NCBI GenBank assembly: GCA_003427395.1
Contig: BFEA01001001.1
Location: 213,501-277,500, forward strand
Direction of reading: 5' to 3'
Origin: Chara braunii
Taxonomy: Eukaryota; Streptophyta; Charophyceae; Charales; Characeae
DNA: 64,000 bases
In this document: piece after piece, positions 40,731 to 51,254 of the stretch
Position numbering within the stretch: position 1 is the stretch's first letter
Layout: every line of letters starts with the position of its first letter
Notes under the pieces: model-generated
Told to the model about the DNA's origin: nothing
The model's database searches: none
What the model saw: the letters and a program-made list of their open reading frames with translations, nothing else
Made by a program: the position numbers and the translations under genes

Positions 40731-42106
40731 CGAACTGCAAGTTCGAAAGGACGTTTGAAACAACGAAAGTAGAACAGCAAATAAATAAATAAATACATAA
40801 ATAAATAAATAAATGCTGCCTCAGGATTGAAACCTGCGGCCCCAAAGGCTGGCCGTGGGCCTCCAGGGCACAGGGCATTTGGCCTGGGGGCCCCCAGCAA
40901 CCGTCGGGCCCCCGAAACGGGCGCGTGTGCAGGCTCAGCATGTAACACCTGGGCTCAACTGCACGACGCAATTGCTACTTCTGGAAGGAGCCAAGGAAGG
41001 TTCACGTTGCTCTGTAACAAACTGGTGTGCTGCAAGTGTCTGGTACCCCACATACGGAAAATGGCGAAAGTAGGCCTCACACTAATATGCAGGCCCTCCT
41101 TCACTTAGGGTGCGCATGGGGCATGCTGGGGGCTTGAGCCCAGTCTGTGTGCTCGAAAAGGGCCTTGCGAGAGTTCAATCCTCACAAAAAAAAACTCGGG
41201 CCTGCAAGGAAATCAAGTGCCAACTCAAAATGAGCAATTTCGGTCCAAAAGTATCCGTTGGGTCTCTATTTTTTTTTTTTTTTTTTTTCCCCCCTTTTGA
41301 CACCACGACACCTGTAAATATGATTGAGGAGGGCCTACCAGTTCGTTTCCGCCGGCGTTAACGCAGTGCTCGGACGAAGCGGAGCTCGAAGGCAACGCAC
41401 AGCGCGTGTGATCGCGACACCTGCCAACAAGATAGACGCGCGATGGATACGGAGGTCGATACAGTCCGCCACGTCGGAGTGTCGAGCTACAAGGTAGCTA
41501 TGTAGACCCCATGGCACACGGCTGCGACGACCCTGAAAGTCATCGCTAACAAGTGATGCACATGAAATCAGCTTATCCCAATAGAGATGGATCTCGTTCG
41601 TTAAAGTCTTCCAGTCTCATAGGATTTAGTAATTGGACCTAACTACATGATCAAAGCTCCTACCTCATAACTTTAGACTCAGAGAACAGTAAATCATGTT
41701 TGCTCTTGTAAATCTTGTTTTGCTCTATTAGATCCTGATTTGCTTTCGTAGATCTTGTTTTGCTCTTGTAGATCTGGATTTGCTCTCGTTGCTCTCGTAG
41801 ATATTGATTTGCTTTCGTAGACTTTGATTTACTTTCGTAGGTCTTGTTTTGCATGTAGATCTTGATTTACCCTCGTCAGATAACGGGGGACAACAATAGA
41901 AGTGTGACACAAAAATTGTAGTATTCCACAGCTAGTCAGTCGTCCTACTCCAGCAACACAGCATCGTCAATAATACGGGTTGCTCCTTGTCTCTCCTCTC
42001 ATAGGAGACATGTCCCCTATTCTGGCTTAACTCACTCAATGTCCAGTCACGCGAATATCGAATCTTTGAAGCAATAGGCTCATATCTCCGTTACTCCGCT
42101 CTCCCT
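40616..42106 (+). repeat. Repeat R, copy 1
   Basis: A direct copy of 47635-49023. Termini are CTGTGTGGCGAAGAGGG and CCGCTCTCCCT. Inside are an AAAT microsatellite, a T run and a 20-bp minisatellite. It has 85 bp more than copy 2 between two ACATGA hexamers (41560 and 41645). No target duplication is visible. Confidence 0.9.
41690..41880. repeat. 20-bp minisatellite in repeat R
   Basis: About nine units of TTTGCTCTCGTAGATCTTGA with variants, also present in copy 2. Confidence 0.85.
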
Positions 42107-43262
42107 AGCACGTGGGCGACCTTTTCACTAGGCAGCAGGACACGAATTCCACAGGTCTGTACCCGTTCCCATAGTCTTGTTGGAGTACAACACCCATCCG
42201 GTATTGACTGGCGTCAGTGGTTACGATAAAAGGCAACGATGGGTCTGCAACTTTCAACACCGGGTAGTTAATTAAACATTTCTTTAGTCGCTTGAAGGGC
42301 GCTGTACAATCTTGATCCCATTTTCAGATTGTTTCTTTTGCGCAATGGGGCAGCGATTACTGAAAGTTTCGAACGAACTTGCGGTAATAGTTGGCTAGAC
42401 CAAGAAACGAGCGCAATTCTGTCAACGTGCGCGGGTTAGAGGCTGCAATCTTAGCGTCTTCCGGCTTAATCCCATCGTCATCTACCATATATCCCAAGTA
42501 AAGAACCTGACGCTTTGCCCACTCACACTTCATCGGGTTAATCTTGAATTTCGCCTCTCGTAGTTTATTATGCACAACTCGACGGTGTTCCTCATGCAGT
42601 ATATCATCTAAATAAACAACAACAAACTTATCAAGCCAATCACGGAAGAGTTCATTCATACATTGCTGGAAAGTTGCAGGGGCATTTGTCAATCCAAACG
42701 ACATCACCACAAAATAGTGGCCATATCTAGTACGGAAAACGGTTTTATGTTGGTCCTCAGGCAATACCTCAATCTGACGGTAGCTCGATTTTAAATCAAT
42801 CTTGGTGAAGTATTTGCAACCTTGAACTCTATCCAGGAGATCATCTATCCGTGGTAGTGGCTCAATATTCTTAACTATTATTGCATTGAGTCCCCTATAG
42901 TCTATGCACATACGCAGTTCACCGCCCTTCTTTGGCACAAACAAGACTGGTGCAACGAATGGCGAGGAACTTGGTTTAATCCACCCCTTCTCAAGCAACT
43001 CATCTAGTTGCTTCCGCAGTTTATCCAACTCTTTTGGAGACATCCTATAGATAGGGCTTTTGGGAATCCGGCTACCGGGTTCTAACTCTATCCGGTGCTT
43101 GGTTTCTCTCCCAACCACTCCACTTGGAGTCTCTCCAACATCATCGAACTCAACAAGTAACTTTTGCATATTGTGGGGAATAGGTTCTTCCTTTTTCGTA
43201 CTTTCACTCACCGGGCACACATATGCAATAAACACTTGGTCGGCGAGGTCATTCTTAACCAC
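42107..43262 (-). pseudogene. Element D reverse transcriptase and partial RNase H
   Basis: From 43262 the RT is open to 42357: [56 protein letters not shown] and catalytic VVVYLDDIL. About nine residues seen in the A family after YLDDIL are deleted in frame. A stop at 42357 (VRNFQ*) is followed, after a frame change, by RNase H start (IVTTDASQYRMGVVLQQD) that ends near 42120. The polymerase core is the longest intact RT in the window (301 codons). RNase H is truncated before its second catalytic segment. Confidence 0.9.
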
Positions 43263-43334
43263 ATGCCGGGTGAACGTGGGGGCACTAATGCAGCGAAGGG
43301 ATAGGCTATTCTCTACGCCAGATGCATGATAAAG

Positions 43335-43923
43335 TCAAATTTTCTTCTTTCCACCTGTAGGACAAGGCAAGCAACACTCATGCTCACCTAGTTTCACATC
43401 TGCATCGGCGGCCTCATCCCAATCTGTCCCTAGAATCATGTCAAAAGGGAGATTGTCCTCCACTAAGAGTGTCAGGGAGTACAAAATACATTCCGTCTTA
43501 CCCCCTGCCTCCAACCGGAAGTATGCCCTAACCCCTTCAACATAACTATCTACTATCATTGCTCTATTACCGGCTAGTTTGCATGACAGGCTGGTCTAAC
43601 TTTTAGACTTTCAGCCCGAGGCGCATCTTCTGCAGCCCTTTCTTGCTAAAATAACTGGGTGTTGACCCACTATTTATTAACGCGCCCACTCTTACTTTGC
43701 TCACTTTTACGTCTGCAATTAGTAACTGCCCTTTCGTTTTCTTCATTTCAGCCCAAGCGCGACGACGAGTGATCAGTTCATCACCTATGCTTGTGAGGGA
43801 ACCACCTAGAGAAGTCCTAGCAAAAGCAACGTCAGGGTAGCTGACGAGGTGGGGGCCAACTATCGTCTCAGTCTCTACCATTGGGAACTCTGGATGGGAG
43901 GTTGACAATCTGCTTGCATCCAA
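43335..43923 (-). pseudogene. Element D protease, catalytic Asp lost
   Basis: The frame at 43923-43603 carries the protease start, but the active site reads ALINSGSTPSYFS. The A family has D-S-G, so Asp is replaced by Asn (a single G-to-A change). It stops at 43603, after LGLKV. The second half (SLTLLVEDNLPFDMILGTDW) continues at 43559-43335 in another frame. The upstream LGGSLTSIGDEL linker corresponds to the A family segment before the protease. Confidence 0.8.
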
Positions 43924-43949
43924 AGTCCCTGTAGAGGCAACTGCAACCT

Positions 43950-45641
43950 CTACTGGCCGTTCCCTTTTGGGTACCTATCCTTTGGACAAAAGGGAACTAT
44001 GTGGTCGGGGTCACCACTTTTAAAACATTGACCGGCCTTGCGACGCTCTTCCCATACTTTCTCGTCTATACCCATTTCTAACCGAGGTTTGCCTTCAATT
44101 ATCCCTGGGTGTTCCGGGTATGGCCGTTTACCTCTACCGCTTCCCTGTGGAGTAGGAACCTCTCCCACCTTGCGAGGGACCATTGCCCCTACCTTCACAT
44201 AGTAGCTACCTTCGCCACTACCCCTCTGGGTAGCGGGTCCTCTTCCTCCACCAGGACTGCGTCCTCCTCTTCCTCTACCACGACCTCTTCCTCCTTGTTG
44301 CCCTTCCCCGCGGGCTGCAACAGCCGCATAGTCCCCTCCTTGAGCTAAGTGACCATTCCTGTCTTCTTCTAATCCATAGTCTATCTGGTCGTAGGTAAGT
44401 GATTCTAACCCTCCTTCGAAGGTGACCAAAATATTATCCTTCCTTGCTATGTTCCCTGAGATAGTCCGGTCTTTCCATTTCATGCCAGCCGGCAGGTCTT
44501 TCCAGTAATGGCAATAATGTGCCTCTTGCAGGAAACCAGTGTGATCTACAACGATCTTACTAAACTTCTTGTAAGTCAGTCCTTCTTCTTTAGTATTGGG
44601 ATATAGTTGTGTTTTTAGAGGGTCTGGGAGTGCTCTAGCGAAGTTGTTTAGGATCTGTGCCGATGTTAATCTGTGATTCGGGCATTGCAACAATTCATTC
44701 ATTGTGGCCTTGAAAGTTGATGCACTCTTCCATTTACGGTCACTAATGTTAAGGATCAAATACTCAGTCCTACGGGCCAGGTTCTTATCTTCGAACCTTT
44801 CTCTAAGGGCTTTGAAGAAGTCTTCAATCCGCATCTGTTGAGAATACTCAACCATGGTTGTGCACCCAGCCTCTTTTCATCAAAGAGAGTGAAACTCATT
44901 GCATCCCCTGCCATGCACGAACTTGCCATTAGCACCTGGTCCTAGTATATAATCTTTTGTGCATACAGACATGTACCCATAGCCGTCTCCCAGTGGAAGA
45001 TACTCTTTTCCTTCTTTCCGTTGTAAGTCCATGGCAACTTCACTTTCATATTCTGCCTGGCTTTCTCCGCTACATTGTCCTCTTCCTTCTTAGGAACTTT
45101 CCCCTTCCTATTTCCATCATCATCACCGTCTCCTCCATCTCCTCCCCCACCTCCAAGTTTTAGTTTCCTTGACACAGCAGGATCAATTATCTTCTTGGTG
45201 AGGGCTTCATCTAACTGCTTTAAATATCCAAAGATTCAATCATCTATTTGGTGAGAGGCTGGGTGCAGGAAGTTGTTCCAAGTTCCCTCAAATTCTCCCT
45301 GATGGAATTCTACTAACGGATCGATGGAGGGCAGCGAGTTCTTCGTTAGTATGGAGGAGGGTGTTAGTCAAGAGAGCTAACCGTTCGTCTGTGGCAACTT
45401 GCTTTCCCTTCTGTTCCTTCAACAGTGCTTGCAACCTCTCCCTCTCCTCCTTCGTCTTTTTTTTATCATTATATTCTTGCCTTTTTGCAGCCACCAACTT
45501 GTTGTTGAGTTCGGCTCTCTTCTCTTCTATCAACAAGTCCCTCTCTTCCTGATCTGCCGCTGATGCCATCTTAATCACAAAGGCATTTTTCTCTTCCTTA
45601 GTTTTTTTCGGCATCTCCGTTTGATACCCGAATTGTCCCAC
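43950..45641 (-). pseudogene. Element D gag
   Basis: Starts at ATG 45641 with a charged coiled coil (KKTKEEKNAFVIKMASAADQ and following Lys/Glu-rich region) to a stop at 45288. The next piece (45175-44942) has KLPWTYNGKKEKSIFHWE, matching the A-family KFPDSYSGKKEENF block. The capsid frame 44855-43950 is open for 301 codons, with a Gly/Arg-rich linker and a knuckle reading CFKSGDPDHIVPFC. The second Cys is Ser, so zinc binding should be lost. Confidence 0.83.
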
Positions 45642-46579
45642 ACAAGCGGTTAACCAGGGGTGTTATTTTCGGCGAATTTTGCACAGAAACTGTTACATTG
45701 TGCTGATTTTTTGCTTTTTTTCTTGTTTTTCTTTCTGTGTGATATATATGTGTTTTAGGGTACGTCAGGTGCCCAGTTTTGACACGTTTAGATCAAAAAT
45801 GAAAAAATTGGCATTTCGTTGAATTCGTTGGACACGTCATTTTAACTCCGACAGTGTTTTTTTGTTCGGGTTTTATAGTGTTTTTTTGTTATTTTTTTTG
45901 TTTTCTTTGGCCTGTTTCTTTATTTGATGTTTGCACTATGGGCCCATGTCGTTTGTTTTTTAAAATTTCGATGAATTTCGCACCGAAATTGCCGGCGAAA
46001 ACGGCGAATATTTGGCCTCCCGTTAACCATCTCTCGAAGAAGGGGGCCCAGGGCCAAAAGTGAAAACATGGGATGGCCATCTATGGTAACTAGAAGCATA
46101 GGTAAACGACCTCCACCTCCTCACCACTTAGACCTAACCGCAATTACTAACTTGCTAACTCACGAGTGGGTCTGACTATTGCTGATTGCTGAATACCTCC
46201 CCAGAGCTATATATGTTTTTTTTTTTTTTCAATGAGCGGACTGGTTCTAGACTCAGGCAGATCGAGTAAGTGACGATTTAGACCAGCCCAGCAGCAACGA
46301 CACCAGGGTTGGGAAGGTACCAAACACCAAGACAAGTCAGCAAGCAATACAGGTTTAATGGGGGGATGCACTTCACTCCAATGAACGACCGTTGATGAAG
46401 CTCCACGACCGCTCCAACGCTCCAACGCAGCAGCAGCAGGTACGTAACAAACCACTTCTTCTTCAACCTACTTCTTTTCCCCCTTCGTCAGTCTTCTCCC
46501 CACTCAACCCTCTTTCGCATCTCCCTTCTCGCCGGCTTTAATCGTTGCCAGCGATGACCAGTGGGTGCAACGAGCAACT
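45642..46579 (-). other. Element D leader
   Basis: AT-rich with repeated T runs and GGCGAATTT/ATTTCG words. No coding. Position between primer site and gag start fits an untranslated leader. Confidence 0.6.
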
Positions 46580-46591
46580 GCTCCGATACCT
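46580..46591 (-). other. Primer binding site of D
   Basis: On the - strand AGGTATCGGAGC, one base different from the A1 and B site, directly after GCAAACA. Confidence 0.7.
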
Positions 46592-47210
46592 GTTTGCAAC
46601 GAGCCTCTTAGTTCAACATCATTGAGTGCACACAATCACACCACATGCATGTATGAGATCACACGAGATTCACACTAGAGACTAGAGAGATGAAAACCAT
46701 GTAGCGCAACTTAGAATTCCAACAAGTAATTACAAGAGCAATAAGAGTTAAAGTCACCAGCACTCATCAGCGCATACGAAAGATAACCAGTAACCAGCAT
46801 AAGGTCTCAGGTAAGTATCTCTTCCGCACTGCTCCTCTCTTATGAATCTCTTCTCCTCGCTGGTCTTCTCCCTAGCTATGTCCTCGTGGTGTCTTCTCCC
46901 CCTACATGCGTGCACACTCACTAACTCTACTCAAGGATCTACTCTGAATACACCCACTGATATGTCTAGTAACCCTCTAAAGTCTACTGTTAACATTCTG
47001 CACTGGCGCAACTGTGGCTGCCTTCCCCCTGCGTACAATCTCTTCCTCTCTTTCCCTCTCTCTTAGTGCAACACTCTGGCTTCAGCACTCTGCTCCTCAC
47101 AATAGCGCACAAGTGCACCAGCACTTCCACACTTCATGCGAATGAACAATCTGCCCGACTGGGAGGCTGGCCAGTCCTTTTGTAGTCTTGGATTGCACTT
47201 CAACTCGTGC
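46592..47210 (-). repeat. 5' LTR of D (extent uncertain)
   Basis: Defined by the CA end next to the primer site. There is no second copy in the window to fix its start. A perfect splice-donor-like CAGGTAAGTAT lies at about 46808 on the + strand. Confidence 0.5.
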
Positions 47211-47634
47211 CAGCCTCTGCTAGTTGGGACCTGACTGGTTCCGGTACCACATCCCCATAGCTTGTCTGCTTCTGAATGTCAAAGCATGGAACCTTCCCGA
47301 ATTTCCCTTGGTCTGCTGCTGCTTGGGCCTTTGAGTCGTGACTTTTCGATTTTGGCAGATGGGTTTTGACTGTGGACTGTGACTCCTGCCTCTGGGACAC
47401 GACTCTTGCCTGTGGAACTGCCCTTTTACTCGTGGGATGTGACTCTTCAATATAGCTTCATTATGAGACGTGACTCTTGCCCCTAAGATGTGACCGTTTG
47501 CTGGGTGCCTGTTGGACTGGACTGCTGAGGTACTCGACTGTGACTTTTCTGAATTTGACGAACTTTGCCTCTCTTGACCAGGGCCTTTGACCGTGAGACC
47601 CAAATTTGGGGCCTGAATTGTGGAAGGCCTTTCA
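47211..47634. other. Spacer with GTGACTCTTG word repeats
   Basis: Loose repeats of TGTGACTCTTGCC and GACGTGACTCTTG between the D LTR and repeat R copy 2. No gene. Confidence 0.55.
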
Positions 47635-49023
47635 CTGTGTGGCGAAGAGGGTTTTTTCTGTTGAAAAAGGCAATGTCGAGAATTTCCTGACATATGTCGA
47701 ACGCCGTGATGTTTCGACATTGGTGTGGCGAGGCCCTAAGTCTGTTCGAACGAACTGCAAGTTCGAAAGGACGCCTGAAACAGACAAAAATAGAATAGCA
47801 AATGAATAAATAAATACATACATAAATAAATAATTGCTGCCTCAGATTGAAACCTGCGGCCCCAAAGGCTGGTCGTGGGCCTCCAGGGCACAGGGCGTCG
47901 GGCCCCCGAAACGGGCGCGTGTGCAGGCTCAACATGTAACGCCTGGGCCCAACTGCATGACGCAGCTGCTACTTCTGGAAAGAGCCAGGGAAGGCTCACG
48001 TTGCTCTGTAACAAACTGACGTGCTGCAACTGTCTGCTACCCCACATACGGAAAATGGCGAAAGTAGGCCTCACACTAATATGCAGGCACGCCTTCGCTT
48101 CGGGCGCGCATGAGGCATGTTGGGGGCTTGAGCCCAAAAAGTCTGTGTGATCGAAAAGGGCCTTGCAAGGGCTCAATCCTTGCAAAAAAAAACTTGGGCC
48201 CACAAGGAAACCAAGCGCCAACTCGAAATGAGCAATTTCGGTCCAAAAGTATCCGTTGGGGCTTTTTTTTTTTTTTTGTTCCCCCTATGACACCACGACA
48301 CTTGTAAATATGATTGAGGAGGGCCTACCGGTTCGCTTCCGCCGGCGCTAATGCAGCGCTCGGACCAAGCGGAGCTCGACGACAACGTGCGGCAAGTGTG
48401 ATCGCGACACCTACCAACAAGATAGACACGTGATGGATACAAAGGTTGATATACTCCGCCACGTCGGAGTGTCGAGCTACAAGGTAGCTATGTAGACCCC
48501 ATAGAACACGACTGGGACGACCCTGAAAGTCGTCTCTAACAAGTGATGCACATGATCAAAGCTCCTACCTCGTAGCTTTAGACTCAGAGATCAGTGAATC
48601 GTGTTTGCTCTCGTAGATCTTGTTTTGCTCTATTAGATCCTGATTTGCTTTCGTAGATCTTGTTTTGCTCTTGTAGATCTGGATTTGCTCTCGTAGATCT
48701 GGATTTGCTCTCGTAGATATTGATTTGCTTTTGTAGACTTTGATTTACTCGCGTAGGTCATGTCTTGCACGTAGATCTTGATTTACCCTTGTCAGATGAC
48801 GGGAGACAACAGTAGAAGTTTGACACGAAAATAGTAGTATTTCGATTGCTAGCCAGTCGTCCTACTCCAGCAACACAACATCATCGATAATACGTGTTGC
48901 TCCCCGTCTCTCCTCTCGGAGGAGACATGGCCCCTATTCTGGCTTCACTCACTCAATGTCCAGTCACACGAATATCGAATCTTTGAAGCAATAGTCTCAT
49001 ATCTCGGTTACTCCGCTCTCCCT
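47635..49023 (+). repeat. Repeat R, copy 2
   Basis: Direct copy of 40616-42106 with the same termini. It lacks 85 bp between ACATGA hexamers and about 26 bp near 47897. The 20-bp minisatellite is at about 48600-48790. The LINE begins at its right end. Confidence 0.9.
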
Positions 49024-49086
49024 GATTGATACGTTCATCCCCGTTTTTTTTGGGAATCTTTTTTGTAACGGGAGTATAACTTCAAT

Positions 49087-50942
49087 GTGTGTCACCTCGA
49101 TCGAGAGATCTCACACGATCTACCAATCACAAGGGAACACTGGTGCCTACCATCGGAGACGCCAGTACTTCGAGACAAGCTAGATCTGAAAAATGGAAGG
49201 AGAAGATATCATGTAGATTCATGTCAGAGGAGAATGGAAGTTCATCAGGAGGATGAGCTGATCAAGGATAGAGAAGCATGATCTCCACCCCCGAATCTGG
49301 ATGGTATGACTGAGGAGGAAGAACGGGTAAGAGAAATGATATGCCTCTGTTATGAGGATGGGATCCTCCCATCCAACATAGATCCGGGAGAAATGTCAAT
49401 AGACGGGAGAGAAGTCCAATTCAAGGTTAACTCGGGTATAGATCAAACCAAGGTGACGTGGATGAAATAACACACAGTTGCTTTCATTTTCAGAGATGGT
49501 GCCAGATTCCTGCCATGCAGGATCAAAGATGATATTGTCCGAGCATATGAAGATAGAAAGACAAGCGATGGAACGCTTGACTTAGCAGTGTTTCGGAGGG
49601 GAAGAGTGAAGATTGAAAGTCCGAACGTGATGCCGTATGTGGCGAAAAGCATGGAGGTGGTCGAATGGCTGATCAACAAGGGTAGTGACAGCGTAACACT
49701 AGCCAACACATCATACACGATGGAGTTTAAACCTGGTTTACTAAAGCTCAACTGAGGGCGCAACGGAGAGCAGAAAACGAAGGTACTTTCTGGGTGATTG
49801 CGGTTTGAGTTCCGCTGCATGCTATGATTTACCTAGAAAGTCATGTGAGAAGAGCTATCGGACCAGTTCTTCTTACTCATCCAACTGAACTGGATCGGAT
49901 GAAACCCTCCCTGATCAACATCAAAATCGATCTAGACCCGGCGAGTAGGGAGAATATGAAGGACAAGATTTGGATCGATACGTTTGAGGGAGATTCACTC
50001 GAAGTCAAGCTAGCATCTTCTGACACACCTATGTGTCGACGTTGCAGAGCATTCTTTCACCAAGAAACGAAATGTCGAAGAGGTAATCAGCAACGAGGTC
50101 AGGATTCAGGCGTTGTTGCTTAGGGATCAAGAGCGTATGCAGGGGAGCAAGTCCAGTCATCAGCACCACGGTACTTCGGTCCGATGGGACCTCACTCACA
50201 ATCTCCAACCTTACAAGCTCAAGACGACAGGCAGCAGGTCCAACAAGGTAGTATTCCAACATATAACAACGTCAAATTCAACCCGTTAGTTTGCCCAAGG
50301 ATTGGCCAAGGACAGGAAAGTTCCCCCCCTCCAATTGTTGACCCCAACGGAGCTAATTGGGATCAGGCTCACAATTATTATTGGAACAACCATCCTGCAT
50401 ATATGCAGCAGATCATGGCATCCGGTTCGGCTTTTCATCAGTCCGGTCGTCCATTTCTACACCAAGAACCATCAACAGATTCTATTCCAATCGGCGGCCC
50501 TGCAGGCTATCAGTTCAATCGTCCTCCTCCACAAGACATCGAAGCCGCTCGTCAACCAGCCATCGATCATCCCTCAATCCAAGTTCGTCCAGCTATCTCT
50601 CAAGCATCACCTGCAGCTCATCAACAATCTCCAGTTCATCCCTCCCCATCAGGAGAAGCGATAAACAGAACCAGGAATACAAGTCAGGGTAAACAAAGAC
50701 GTTTGAGCTTTGATGAAGGTAACGAAGGGACTATTTCTCAACGCCAAGGTGAGCGCTCACAGTCCTCCTCTGACTCATCACACGGAATGCCATCCACGAC
50801 CCGTACACCTGGTAGTAAAACAACCAGACACAGAGTTCCTATAGCACTCGAAAGGGGTCAATCAAGTGACTTGGAAGTTCGTCTCCTCCCCCTGTTCCTG
50901 ACTCTTAACCCGCAATGCAATATGGTTCGTTGCTTTCTGTAG
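49087..50942 (+). pseudogene. LINE ORF1 (RNA-binding), broken
   Basis: ORF1 proteins bind element RNA. The first part (MTEEEERVREMICLCYEDGI from about 49301) carries an in-frame TAA near 49468 and ends near 49755. It resumes in another frame at 49824 (YLESHVRRAIGPVLLTHPTE). An intact CX2CX4HX4C knuckle follows (CRRCRAFFHQETKC, about 50034-50075). A TAG at 50121 separates it from a long Gln/Ser/Pro-rich tail in the same frame (50124-50942). That stop is one C-to-T change from CAG. The knuckle before a disordered tail is usual for plant LINE ORF1. Confidence 0.78.
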
Positions 50943-51254
50943 TAATGACGGTTCCACAACGATGATCAATGTTATCTCACCGGATGCCCCGATGCCCAAC
51001 TCTATTGTTAATTTGCTACGCCCGACTGTCGCAAACAAATTTAACTTCAGATGCATCCCAAATGAGATCATGCCAAGATTGATTATCGATAACCCATTTA
51101 ACCAGGGAAAAACAAATTAAATCTTTTGTCCCGATGTATGATGACCGCTTTGAAGATGGTCAGGTCGATGCGCCTCCTGCATTCATCCAATCCAATCTGC
51201 TGACCCCCTGGCCAAAGCAGCCTTCCTCACAGCACGACGATTTGACATCTAATC
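50943..51254 (+). other. Inter-ORF region of the LINE
   Basis: No open frame. Remnants of the ORF1 C-terminus may read here in other frames. Confidence 0.5.

Larger units (their letters stand above)
42107..47210 (-). mobile_element. Ty3/gypsy element D, 3'-truncated
   Basis: Read on the - strand: LTR end (from about 46592), primer site, leader, gag, protease, RT, and the beginning of RNase H, where it stops exactly at repeat R copy 1. Integrase and the 3' LTR are missing. Protein similarity to A1/A2 is clear but divergent, so it is a sister family. Confidence 0.82.

Noticed and set aside
46805-46820. U1 snRNA 5' end on the - strand (ATACTTACCTG)
   Set aside because: The following bases do not match U1. 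The + strand simply has a perfect splice-donor consensus.
40616-49023. Repeat R as the LTR pair of element D
   Set aside because: The D primer site and LTR end lie at 46580-46592, about 1 kb from R copy 2. R ends lack TG...CA, and pol is cut in the middle of RNase H at R copy 1.
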